This document shows positions 16,495-23,923 of a stretch of 64,000 bases of DNA, piece by piece. The notes beneath the pieces are model-generated. The model had not been told where the DNA came from, made no database searches, and was given only the letters and a program-made list of their open reading frames with translations. A program made the position numbers and the translations under genes. How positions within the stretch are numbered: the stretch's first letter is position 1; each line of letters begins with the position of its first letter. The DNA is taken from positions 124,001-188,000 of the forward strand of contig NZ_PEKX01000008.1 in NCBI RefSeq assembly GCF_002796985.1, in the 5' to 3' direction. The DNA is from Pseudomonas sp. GTDB taxonomy: Bacteria; Pseudomonadota; Gammaproteobacteria; Pseudomonadales; Pseudomonadaceae.

Positions 16495-17808
16495 ATGCAC
16501 GCCACCTTGTCTGCGCAGCCCACCAGGGCGACTCCGGCCAGTGACGCCCAGCGTCGCCGCGCGATCATCGCCACGGTCCTGGGCAATGGGCTGGAGTGGT
16601 TCGACTTCACGGTCTACAGCTTCTTCGCGGTGATCATCGCGCGGTTGTTCTTCCCGGCAGACGATGAACTCGGTTCACTGCTGCTGGCGGTGGCGACCTT
16701 CGGCGTCGGCTTCGTCATGCGCCCGGTGGGCGGGTTGGTGCTGGGTGTGTATGCGGACAAGGCTGGGCGGAAGGCGGCGTTGTCGCTGACCATTCTGCTG
16801 ATGGCGGTGGGCACCGCGATCATCGGCCTGGCGCCGACCTATGAGCAGGCAGGCATTTTCGCGCCGTCGCTGATCGTCTTCGCGCGTTTGCTGCAGGGCT
16901 TTTCCGCCGGCGGCGAGATGGGCGGGGCGACGGCCTTCCTCACCGAGCATGCACCGCCACATCGACGCGCCTACTACTCCAGCTGGATTCAGTCGAGCAT
17001 CGGCTTTGCCGTGCTGCTCGGCGCGGCCACCGGAACTCTGGTCACCTCGTTGCTGGATGAGCAGGCGCTGTACAGCTGGGGCTGGCGCGTGCCGTTCCTG
17101 CTGGGGCTGCTGATCGGCCCGGTGGGCTATTTCATTCGCCGCCATGTGGACGAGTCGCCAGCGTTCGCCGAGTTGCAGAAGCAGTCGGCGGACCACTCGC
17201 CGTTGCGCGAGGTGCTGTCGCAGTTCCCGCGGGAAACCTTCGCCAGCTTCTCCCTGGTGATTCTCTGGACGGTCTGCACCTATGTGCTGCTGTTCTACAT
17301 GCCGACCTACTCGGTGCATACCCTGGGGCTGCCGCAGTCCACCGGGCTGGTCGCCGGCATGCTCGGCGGCGCGGTGATCCTGTGCTGCTCGCCGCTGGTC
17401 GGCTGCCTGGCTGATCGCTGGGGCCGGCGGGTGATTCTTGCTGGCGCGGCGCTGGCGATCCTGCTGCTGAGCTGGCCGCTGTTCGCCTGGATCAATCACT
17501 CGCCAGGGTGGCTCTCGTTGCTGGTCTTCCAGGCGCTGTTTGGTGTGCTGATCGCCGCCTATACCGGCCCGATCCTCGCCGTCTTTGCCGAACTATTCCC
17601 GACCCGCGTGCTCTCCACCGGCCTGTCGGTGGCCTACAACGCTTCGGTCACCCTGTTTGGTGGTTTCGCGCCCTTCTTCATTACCTGGCTGATTGCCCGC
17701 ACGGGCAGCGACATGGCGCCCGCGTTCTACGTGATGGCCGCCGCCGCCGTCAGCCTGGCCGGCACGTTCTTCATCAAGGACGTGTCATCCGTTCCCCTGA
17801 ACCCATGA
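16495..17808 (+). CDS. MFS transporter, metabolite:H+ symporter (MHS) type
   Basis: A 437-residue 12-TM transporter of the proline/betaine-alpha-ketoglutarate symporter group. It starts with the family signature GNGLEWFDFTVYSFFAVIIA, has GGLVLGVYADKAGRKAAL (loop 2-3 motif) and ARLLQGFSAGGEMGGATAFL in TM4, and CLADRWGRRVIL in the second half. Typical substrates are zwitterions or organic acids. The next gene starts 11 bases after its stop, so the transported compound is probably the amidohydrolase substrate. Confidence 0.92.
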   Translation: MHATLSAQPTRATPASDAQRRRAIIATVLGNGLEWFDFTVYSFFAVIIARLFFPADDELGSLLLAVATFGVGFVMRPVGGLVLGVYADKAGRKAALSLTILLMAVGTAIIGLAPTYEQAGIFAPSLIVFARLLQGFSAGGEMGGATAFLTEHAPPHRRAYYSSWIQSSIGFAVLLGAATGTLVTSLLDEQALYSWGWRVPFLLGLLIGPVGYFIRRHVDESPAFAELQKQSADHSPLREVLSQFPRETFASFSLVILWTVCTYVLLFYMPTYSVHTLGLPQSTGLVAGMLGGAVILCCSPLVGCLADRWGRRVILAGAALAILLLSWPLFAWINHSPGWLSLLVFQALFGVLIAAYTGPILAVFAELFPTRVLSTGLSVAYNASVTLFGGFAPFFITWLIARTGSDMAPAFYVMAAAAVSLAGTFFIKDVSSVPLNP

Positions 17809-17819
17809 GGTTTGTATCA

Positions 17820-19061
17820 ATGACCCTGTCTGTAACTGTGCTCAAGGGCGGCAATGTGCTCGATCTGGATCGGGGCGTGCTGCTGAAGAACCACCAGGTC
17901 GTCATCGAAGGCGAGCGCATCGTCGAGGTGAGCGCGCAGCCGGAGGAACGGCCGGGGGCGCGGGTGCTGAACGTGGCCGGGAAGACGGTGATGCCCGGTC
18001 TGATCGATTGCCACGTGCATGTGCTGGCGTCGTCCGCCAACCTCGGGGCCAATGCCGGCCAGCCGAGTGCGCTGGCGACCATCCGCGCGCTGCCGATTCT
18101 CAAGGCCATGCTGGCGCGCGGCTTCACCAGCGTGCGGGATGCCGGCGGCGCCGACTGGGGCCTGATGCAGGCCATAGAGATGGGGCTGGTAGCCGGGCCG
18201 CGGATTTTCCCCTCGGGCAAGGCGCTGTCGCAGACCGGCGGGCATGGTGATTTCCGCTCGCGCGGCGATCTGCTGGAACCCTGCTCATGCTGCTTCCGCA
18301 CGGGTGCTATCGCGCGGGTGGTGGACGGTGTGGGGGCTGTGCGGCTGGCGGTGCGCGAGGAACTGCAGATGGGCGCCACGCAGATCAAGATCATGGCGTC
18401 GGGCGGGGTGGCATCGCCGACCGATCCGATCGGCAATACCCAGTATTCCCGAGAAGAAATCTGCGCCATCGTCGACGAAGCCGAGGCCGCCAATACCTAT
18501 GTGATGGCGCACGCCTATACGCCACGGGCGATCAAGCGCGCCGTCAGCTGCGGTGTCCGCACGATCGAGCACGGCAACCTGGTGGATGTCGAGGCGGCCA
18601 ATTTCATGCGGGAGCAGGGTGCCTTCGTGGTACCGACGCTGATCACCTATGACGCCCTGGCGACCCACGGCGCTCAGTTCGGCCTGCCGCCGGAATCGGT
18701 GGCGAAGGTCGCGGCAGTGCGCGAGGCCGGTAGGCGCTCGTTGGAAATCTATGCCCAGGCAGGCGTGCCGATGGGCTTCGGTTCAGACCTGCTGGGGGAT
18801 ATGCACCGTTTCCAGGGGGAGGAATTCCGCATCCGCGCCAAGGTGCTGGGCAATCTGCAGGCGTTGCGTTCAGCCACCAGCGTGGCCGCGGACATCCTGC
18901 AGCAGCACGGTGAGCTGGGCGTGATCGCCGCGGGCGCCATTGCCGATGTGCTGGTCGTCGATGGCAATCCGCTGGACGACATCGGCGTGCTGGCCGGTGA
19001 CGGGGAGTATGTGGAGTACGTGATCCAGCGCGGGCAGTTGGTCAAGGTGGCTGTCAGCTGA
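17820..19061 (+). CDS. Metal-dependent amidohydrolase family protein
   Basis: A 413-residue amidohydrolase-superfamily enzyme of the imidazolonepropionase/prolidase-like branch. Metal ligands: GLIDCHVHVLA (HxH), the Lys in QIKIMASGGVASP, His in YVMAHAY, His in VRTIEHGNLVD, and Asp in MGFGSDLLGDMH. The C-terminal GVIAAGAIADVLVVDGNPL is typical. TGAGGT upstream, overlapping the transporter stop, favours the ATG at 17820 over the one at 17805. Likely hydrolyses an amide or dipeptide-like compound brought in by the MHS transporter. Substrate unknown. Confidence 0.9.
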   Translation: MTLSVTVLKGGNVLDLDRGVLLKNHQVVIEGERIVEVSAQPEERPGARVLNVAGKTVMPGLIDCHVHVLASSANLGANAGQPSALATIRALPILKAMLARGFTSVRDAGGADWGLMQAIEMGLVAGPRIFPSGKALSQTGGHGDFRSRGDLLEPCSCCFRTGAIARVVDGVGAVRLAVREELQMGATQIKIMASGGVASPTDPIGNTQYSREEICAIVDEAEAANTYVMAHAYTPRAIKRAVSCGVRTIEHGNLVDVEAANFMREQGAFVVPTLITYDALATHGAQFGLPPESVAKVAAVREAGRRSLEIYAQAGVPMGFGSDLLGDMHRFQGEEFRIRAKVLGNLQALRSATSVAADILQQHGELGVIAAGAIADVLVVDGNPLDDIGVLAGDGEYVEYVIQRGQLVKVAVS

Positions 19062-19085
19062 CGCCCACCTGTGGGCAAGGCGGCG

Positions 19086-19289
19086 TCAGAAGCCGCCTTC
19101 GAGCCCGGCGACGACGACCGACTTGATCAGGAAGCCGAGTACGCCCAGGCCCAGGGCGAAGAACAGCACCATGGTGCCCATGCGGCCGGCCTTGGACTTC
19201 TTGGCGAGGTCCCAGACGATGAAGGCCATGAACACGATCAGGCCGGTGACCAGGCCGTACATCATCCAGTCTTCGAAACTCTCGTTCAT
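19086..19289 (-). CDS. DUF2788 small membrane protein
   Basis: A 67-residue protein with two predicted transmembrane helices (about residues 12-28 and 38-61) separated by the basic loop LAKKSKAGRMG. It matches the DUF2788 family found widely in Pseudomonas. Function unknown. A strong TATAAT box sits about 70 bases upstream. Confidence 0.85.
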   Translation of the reverse strand: MNESFEDWMMYGLVTGLIVFMAFIVWDLAKKSKAGRMGTMVLFFALGLGVLGFLIKSVVVAGLEGGF

Positions 19290-19358
19290 TGCAGCTCCTG
19301 CCCGGGGCGGACGTGGTCCGAGGGACGCCGGGACGCGGTGGTAGTGAAGAAGGCGAGC

Positions 19359-19364
19359 ATTATA
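19359..19364 (-). promoter_or_regulatory. Sigma-70 -10 box for the DUF2788 gene
   Basis: On the minus strand the sequence GCGTATAATGCTCG contains a perfect TATAAT. A weak -35 (TGAACG) lies 17 bases upstream. Transcription would begin near 19352, leaving a leader of about 60 bases. Confidence 0.55.
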
Positions 19365-19689
19365 CGCATGCGGCGCTGGGCCGTTCAGAACCGTTCATAA
19401 AATGATCAGTTCGTGCTGCGGGGCGGGCGCAATGCCACGCAATTCCCCGCCGCGGCGTGGCTGGCGGGGAAATTTCCGGTATTGCTTTTGATCGGCGGGA
19501 GGCGGGGTGCGCTGATGTGTCGCAGGGTGGCGCCGGCTTTGCCGACGGATCGTGGGCGTGGTCCGCTGCTACAGGTGTAGATCACGGAATTTCTCCTGCT
19601 TTTGATGGCTTCCAGAGAAACTTCCGCACACGCGAGGTGCGCCTGGAAGACGCTCTGCTCCCACCTGGAAAATCCTGCGCGGGCGTCTG

Positions 19690-19806
19690 CCCTCACCCTA
19701 ACCCTCTCCCAGGGGGAGAGGGGACTGGATCGGTGCAGAATGAAACCACGGCGTCAGCCGGCACATTCGGCCTCCTCTCCCTGAGGGAGAGGGCTGGGGT
19801 GAGGGG
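19690..19806. repeat. Interspersed ~120-bp inverted repeat, type C (copy 1)
   Basis: CCCTCACCCTAACCCTCTCC at the left is mirrored by GGGAGAGGGCTGGGGTGAGG at the right. Inner sequence contains CGGCGTCAGCCGG. A second copy is at 34741-34861 in inverted orientation. Confidence 0.8.
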
Positions 19807-19861
19807 GAAGCACAGGCACGGACTATCCAGAGGAAGACAGTTGCTTCTACCAGGGTCAGGG

Positions 19862-20341
19862 TTATACCCGCAGGTGGTCCAGCGGCAACTCGGTACTCGC
19901 CAGCACGTTGCGCAGCACGAAGCTCGACCGCACGCTGGTCACGCCCTCGATGCGGGTCACGGTGCCAAGCAGGAAGTGCTGGTAGTGTTCCATGTCTGGC
20001 ACCATCACCTTGAGCTGGTAGTCCGCGTCCATCCCGGTGACCAGGCTGCACTCCAGCACCTCGGGGCACTTGCCGATGATCTGCTGGAAATGCTCGAAGC
20101 GCTCCGGCGTATGGCGGTCCATGCCGATCAGCACGAAGGCGGTGAGGCTCAGGCCGAGCTTCTTGCTGTCCAGCAGGGCGACCTGGCGGACGATGTAGCC
20201 GTCGTCTTCGAGCTGCTTGACCCGCCGCGAGCAGGGCGAGGGCGACAGGCCGATACGTTCGGCCAGTTCCTGGTTGGAGATGCGCGCATCGCGTTGCAGT
20301 TCGGCAAGAATTCGCAGGTCGTAGCGGTCCAGCTTGTCCAT
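19862..20341 (-). CDS. Lrp/AsnC family transcriptional regulator
   Basis: A 159-residue Lrp/AsnC regulator. The N-terminal HTH is LDRYDLRILAELQRDARISN and QELAERIGLSPSPCSRRVKQ; the RAM effector domain follows with CSLVTGMDADYQLKVMVPDM and the end TSVRSSFVLRNVLASTELPL. It is divergent from an unassigned small transcription unit, which it may control. The amino-acid ligand cannot be deduced. Confidence 0.93.
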   Translation of the reverse strand: MDKLDRYDLRILAELQRDARISNQELAERIGLSPSPCSRRVKQLEDDGYIVRQVALLDSKKLGLSLTAFVLIGMDRHTPERFEHFQQIIGKCPEVLECSLVTGMDADYQLKVMVPDMEHYQHFLLGTVTRIEGVTSVRSSFVLRNVLASTELPLDHLRV

Positions 20342-20414
20342 GGATGCCTCATTTTTCTATTGAATTGCGCTTGTGGCGTAATTTTTAGGTATTTGTTGCT
20401 CAGGTGATACCTGT

Positions 20415-20591
20415 ATGAGCAATCTTAGCAATCATTTCCTCGCTCTGTCGCCGTACTATTTCTCCCAGATTCACAGCCCGGACATCACGTCCCCCTGCGA
20501 TCCGCCCAATCAGGCGCTTCGCGGCCCGCCGACCCAACAGGATCGCGCCGGCCACCGGGCTACGCACTGCCCAGAAGGCGGAGCGAGGTGA
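20415..20591 (+). CDS. Candidate small protein (58 aa), divergent from Lrp
   Basis: An ATG at 20415 preceded by AGGTGA at 7-base spacing opens a 58-codon frame beginning MSNLSNHFLALSPYYFSQIH and ending in TGA at 20591; an intrinsic terminator follows at 20629-20657. No homology recognised. The first ~24 codons are less GC-biased than neighbours, and the second half is Pro/Arg/Gly-rich, so the unit could instead be a non-coding RNA or a decayed gene. The main argument is ribosome site plus terminator in an otherwise unexplained gap. Confidence 0.35.
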   Translation: MSNLSNHFLALSPYYFSQIHSPDITSPCDPPNQALRGPPTQQDRAGHRATHCPEGGAR

Positions 20592-20628
20592 GCCGGCGCC
20601 AACAGCGACGAGCAGGACGAGATTCCAC

Positions 20629-20657
20629 AAAGGGAGGCTGACGAGCCTCCCTTTTTT
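20629..20657 (+). terminator. Intrinsic terminator on plus strand
   Basis: AAGGGAGGCT, loop GACG, AGCCTCCCTT, then a T tract: a near-ideal rho-independent terminator reading rightward. The only possible plus-strand transcript ending here starts in the 20342-20414 interval, because the previous plus-strand gene stops at 19061. Confidence 0.85.
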
Positions 20658-20783
20658 CTTGCCCGCGATTTGCCCCTCCATCTTTACCCTGACTTTACCC
20701 AGCGCCCTGCAATGGCGGCTTTGCGCCGTGGTCTATGGCAATGTCGCATCACTGTTTTCGGCCGTCGCCGAAGTGAGGAATCC

Positions 20784-21896
20784 ATGAAGTCGGGCATCGG
20801 GCGGTTCGCCTCGTTCGCTGTGCTTTCTCTGGCCGTCGCGGTCCAGGCGGTGGCGGCCGAGGGGCCCGATACGCAGGGACGCCCGCAGGGCAATAACGGC
20901 GGCCAATGGCAGGGGCGGCCTCAGGGCAACAACGGCCAGGAGCATGGGCGCCCGCAAGGCAACCCAGGCGGCCAATGGCAGGGGCATCCGCAAGGAAACA
21001 ACGGTGGTCAGTGGCAGGGGCGTCCACAGGGCAATAATGGAGGTCAGGAGCACAGTCGTCCGCAGGGCAACCCCGGCGGCCAATGGCAGGGGCATCCGCA
21101 GGGCAACAATGGTGGCCAGTGGCAGGGTCGTCCGCAGGGTAACAATGGTGGCCAGTGGCAGGGTCGTCCGCAGGGCAACAATGGCGGTCAATGGCAGGGT
21201 CGTCCGCAGGGCAACAATGGCGGGCAATGGCAGGGTCGTCCGCAGGGCAACAATGGCAGTCAGTGGCAAGGTCGTCCGCAAGGCAACGACCACGGCAGCG
21301 CCGGTTGGCAGGGCGGCAATCGTCCGCCATCGGCAGGCTGGCAGGGCCGCCCGCCGCCTTCCCGCGGCAACTGGGGCCCACATCCGTCCTACTGGCGGCC
21401 GGGTTACGTGGTCAACGCCATGCCAAGCGGGCACTACCGCGTGCCCTATCGCGGCGGTGATTACTATTTCAACGATGGCTACTGGTATCGCCCTTACGGC
21501 TCGCGCTATGTGGTGGTGACGCCGCCTTACGGCGTGCGTGTGCGCTACCTGCCGTCCTACGCCGAGCAGGTGTGGATCGGCAGCATCGGCTACTTCCTCG
21601 CGGCCGGCACCTATTACCTGTGGCAGGCCGGTTCGCAGGATTACGAAGTGGTGGCCCCGCCACAGCAGCAGGTCGCCAGCGTGGCGCAGTCGGCTTACGA
21701 CGTGATGGCTTACCCGATGTACAACCAGGGCCCGGACCAGCAGTCCCGCGACCGCTACGAATGCCACCGCTGGGCCGCTGACCAGAGCGGTTTCGACCCG
21801 GCCCTGGCGAGCTATGCGCCGCCGGCCTACGTCGCCGACAACTACCGCCGCGCCCTGGGCGCCTGCCTGAGCGGACGCGGCTACAGCGTCAACTGA
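20784..21896 (+). CDS. DUF6515-type exported repeat protein
   Basis: A 370-residue exported protein. A signal peptide (residues 1-25, ending AVAA) precedes about a dozen near-perfect 12-residue repeats GRPQGNNGGQWQ (roughly residues 30-170), low-complexity and rich in Gln, Gly and Asn. The folded C-terminal half has the DUF6515 pattern YRVPYRGGDYYFNDGYWYRP, YVVVTPPYGVRVRYLP, and a final YECHRWAADQSGFDPALA. Probably periplasmic or surface-associated; function unknown. Repeat number is likely variable between strains. The ATG at 20784 follows GAGGA. Confidence 0.85.
   Translation: MKSGIGRFASFAVLSLAVAVQAVAAEGPDTQGRPQGNNGGQWQGRPQGNNGQEHGRPQGNPGGQWQGHPQGNNGGQWQGRPQGNNGGQEHSRPQGNPGGQWQGHPQGNNGGQWQGRPQGNNGGQWQGRPQGNNGGQWQGRPQGNNGGQWQGRPQGNNGSQWQGRPQGNDHGSAGWQGGNRPPSAGWQGRPPPSRGNWGPHPSYWRPGYVVNAMPSGHYRVPYRGGDYYFNDGYWYRPYGSRYVVVTPPYGVRVRYLPSYAEQVWIGSIGYFLAAGTYYLWQAGSQDYEVVAPPQQQVASVAQSAYDVMAYPMYNQGPDQQSRDRYECHRWAADQSGFDPALASYAPPAYVADNYRRALGACLSGRGYSVN
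20872..21290 (+). repeat. 36-bp tandem repeat array inside the DUF6515 gene
   Basis: Roughly 12 in-frame copies of a 36-bp unit (GGTCGTCCGCAGGGCAACAA and 16 more bases) encode GRPQGNNGGQWQ. Two interior units are variant, with QEH in place of QWQ or NP for NN. The last five are almost identical in DNA, suggesting recent expansion. Confidence 0.9.
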
Positions 21897-21902
21897 GGCT
21901 CA

Positions 21903-22799
21903 CTAACTGATGGTCTCTTTGCCCACCACTTCCTGCGGATCGGCGTGCACCAGCACCTCGGCCCGCGGGAACTCCTTGTGGATCGCCAGCACCGCCTCGT
22001 CGCACAGGTAATGCGCCTTCGACAGTGACAACTCGCCGGGCAACTCCAGGTGCAGCTGGACGAACCAGTGGGTGCCGGAAATCCGTGTGCGCAGATCATG
22101 AGCGCCAAGCACGCCGGGCACTTCACGCACCAGCTCGAGCATGCGCGTGCTGACATCCGGCGGCAGTTCCTCGTCCATCAGTACGGCGACCGATTCGCGG
22201 GCGATCTGGAACGAACTCCAGAGGATATACAGCGCGATGCCCAGGCCGAAGATGGCGTCCATCTGCTGCCAGCCGAACTGTGCCAGCAGCAGCGCCACCA
22301 GGATGCTGCTGTTGAGCAGCAGGTCGGAGCGGTAGTGCAGGGAGTCGGCGCGGATGGCGTTGGAGCCGGTGATCTTCACCACGTAGCCCTGCACCGTCAG
22401 CAGGCCGGCAGTGAGCACCAGTGACAGGATCATCACCGCGATACCCCAGCCGACGGCTTCCACCGGCTCCGGGTGTTGCAGTCGGTCGATGGCCTGGGCG
22501 CCGACCAGCACGGCGCTGACCGCAATGAACAGCGCCTGGGCCAGGCCAGACAGCGATTCCGCCTTGCCGTGGCCGTAGCGGTGGTCGTCGTCCGCCGGGC
22601 GGATGGCGTAATGCACCGCCAGCAGGTTGAGGAAGGAGGCGGCCCCGTCGAGCAGCGAGTCGGTGAGGCCGGCCAGCAGGCTGACCGAACCACTGAGCCA
22701 CCAGGCGATGGACTTGGCCACCACCAGGGTGATGGCCACGCCGAGCGACGCGAAGGTCGCCAGCCGCATCAGGTGGGCGTGGCTGGCGTGCTTGAGCAT
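21903..22799 (-). CDS. Cation diffusion facilitator (FieF-like) transporter
   Basis: A 298-residue CDF antiporter with six predicted TM helices and a cytoplasmic C-terminal domain. Metal-site residues are visible in AGLTDSLLDGAASF (DxxxD) and in the second pair DSLHYRSDLLLN (HxxxD), as in FieF/YiiP, which exports Zn2+/Fe2+. DDDHRYGHGKAESLSGLAQ is the conserved TM2-TM3 loop. The start overlaps the DinB stop (ATGA), so the DinB-CDF pair is coupled. Metal specificity inferred from the DxxxD site. Confidence 0.93.
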   Translation of the reverse strand: MLKHASHAHLMRLATFASLGVAITLVVAKSIAWWLSGSVSLLAGLTDSLLDGAASFLNLLAVHYAIRPADDDHRYGHGKAESLSGLAQALFIAVSAVLVGAQAIDRLQHPEPVEAVGWGIAVMILSLVLTAGLLTVQGYVVKITGSNAIRADSLHYRSDLLLNSSILVALLLAQFGWQQMDAIFGLGIALYILWSSFQIARESVAVLMDEELPPDVSTRMLELVREVPGVLGAHDLRTRISGTHWFVQLHLELPGELSLSKAHYLCDEAVLAIHKEFPRAEVLVHADPQEVVGKETIS

Positions 22800-23311
22800 C
22801 AGGTGTCCAGGCGGTTGGGCAGGAAGTAGATGTAGTCCAGCAGCGGCGCCTTGTGGCCCAGCGCGGTGAGCGCGGCGCTCATCTGCCCGCGGTGGTGGGT
22901 GCCGTGGTTGACCAGGTGCTGGACGATGTTCGCCAGGCTCTGGCGGTGTTCCTGCCCGGCCATGTTGCGGTAGTCCAGTTGGGTGCCGAGGGTGGCGTCG
23001 GTCTGCTTGCTCAGCCACAGACGCCAGGCGCTGACACCGTCATTGAGGAAGTCGGCGAGGCCGGCGCGGTCGGGCGCGGCCTCGGCGTCGAGCCGTTCGA
23101 ACTGCCAGGGCTCCCGCTGCACGCGGGCGAACCAGATGCGATCGACCACCGCGAGGTGGTTGAGGGTGCCATGCAGGCTGCCGAAGAACAGCCCGCGCGG
23201 TGCGCGGTAGGCCTCTTCATCCAGCGGCGCGACGGCCTCCAGGATGCGTTCGTAGGCCCACTGGTGGTACGCCAGGAGTTGCTGCAGGTGTGAAGCGAGG
23301 GCGCCGTGCAT
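22799..23311 (-). CDS. DinB family protein
   Basis: A 170-residue four-helix DinB/YfiT-type protein. The metal-binding histidines of the family are visible in LHGTLNHLAVVDRIWF and in VNHGTHHRGQMSAAL. Start at 23311. Members are thiol- or metal-dependent enzymes of mostly unknown role, sometimes damage-inducible. It is between a lipoprotein gene (1-base gap) and the CDF transporter (4-base overlap), making a three-gene operon. Confidence 0.9.
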   Translation of the reverse strand: MHGALASHLQQLLAYHQWAYERILEAVAPLDEEAYRAPRGLFFGSLHGTLNHLAVVDRIWFARVQREPWQFERLDAEAAPDRAGLADFLNDGVSAWRLWLSKQTDATLGTQLDYRNMAGQEHRQSLANIVQHLVNHGTHHRGQMSAALTALGHKAPLLDYIYFLPNRLDT

Positions 23312-23312
23312 A

Positions 23313-23729
23313 TCAGGCCTCCGGGCGCAGGCCCAGGCTGGCGAGTTGTTGGAGGTTGCCGCTGCGCTGGAGCAGACGCGGATCGTCCAGGGGCAGGCTG
23401 CGACCGGTTTCACGCTCGAGGATCGCCTTGAGTTTAGCCTTGTCCACGGTGCCGTCTTCGCTCACGGCATCCTTGAGCTTTTCCGGTGCGACCGAGTACT
23501 TCTCGTCGGGCAGGTAGATCGCGCCGGTGGCGAAGTCTACGCCGAAGGCAATCAGGCCCGGGATGACGTAGAACAACAGACCGACGGCGTCCAGGGCAGC
23601 GACTGCCGGGTCGATGCGGCCGTCGATCTGGCCGCGTCGATCGGGGTAGAACAGGGTGCCGCAAGCGGTCAGCTGGCTGAACAGGGCGGCACTCAGAACG
23701 GCACAGGAGACTCGGGTGGCAAGACGCAT
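23313..23729 (-). CDS. Small lipoprotein of unknown function
   Basis: A 138-residue lipoprotein. The signal ends in a lipobox LTAC with Cys23, followed by GTLFYPDRRGQID. A hydrophobic stretch (AALDAVGLLFYVIPGLIAFG) and FATGAIYLPDEKYS follow, resembling the YceK/YidQ-like lipoproteins; the C-terminal third is charged. Not homologous to any enzyme I recognise. First gene of the lipoprotein-DinB-CDF operon. Confidence 0.8.
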   Translation of the reverse strand: MRLATRVSCAVLSAALFSQLTACGTLFYPDRRGQIDGRIDPAVAALDAVGLLFYVIPGLIAFGVDFATGAIYLPDEKYSVAPEKLKDAVSEDGTVDKAKLKAILERETGRSLPLDDPRLLQRSGNLQQLASLGLRPEA

Positions 23730-23923
23730 GGAAAAACCTCCGGGAGGATGATGCGGACAACTATAACAACGAGTTCTGAACGGCTGCTGGCAGTTTCGCA
23801 CTAGCCAGCGTTTTCGTTGCTGCTATGACTGCTGACTTGGCATCGCGGTTCGCCCGCTATAATCGCGCGCCCCGCGCTATGGCCGGGTGACTGCCTTATG
23901 ACATTCGAGTTCCAGGAGCCGGC

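Larger units (their letters stand above)
19290..19861. other. 572-bp region between DUF2788 and Lrp genes
   Basis: No coding frame is convincing. It holds the DUF2788 promoter (about 19350-19400), an unassigned stretch (19400-19690), and the type C inverted repeat (19690-19806) lying downstream of the Lrp gene. Confidence 0.55.

Noticed and set aside
20400..20681. Minus-strand 93-codon frame between the Lrp and DUF6515 genes
   Set aside because: No ribosome site, Arg/Gly-rich shadow composition, and it would start within the terminator region; the plus-strand frame is better supported.
20872..21290. 36-bp repeats as a CRISPR array
   Set aside because: Units are contiguous and in frame without spacers and lie inside a coding sequence; no cas genes nearby.
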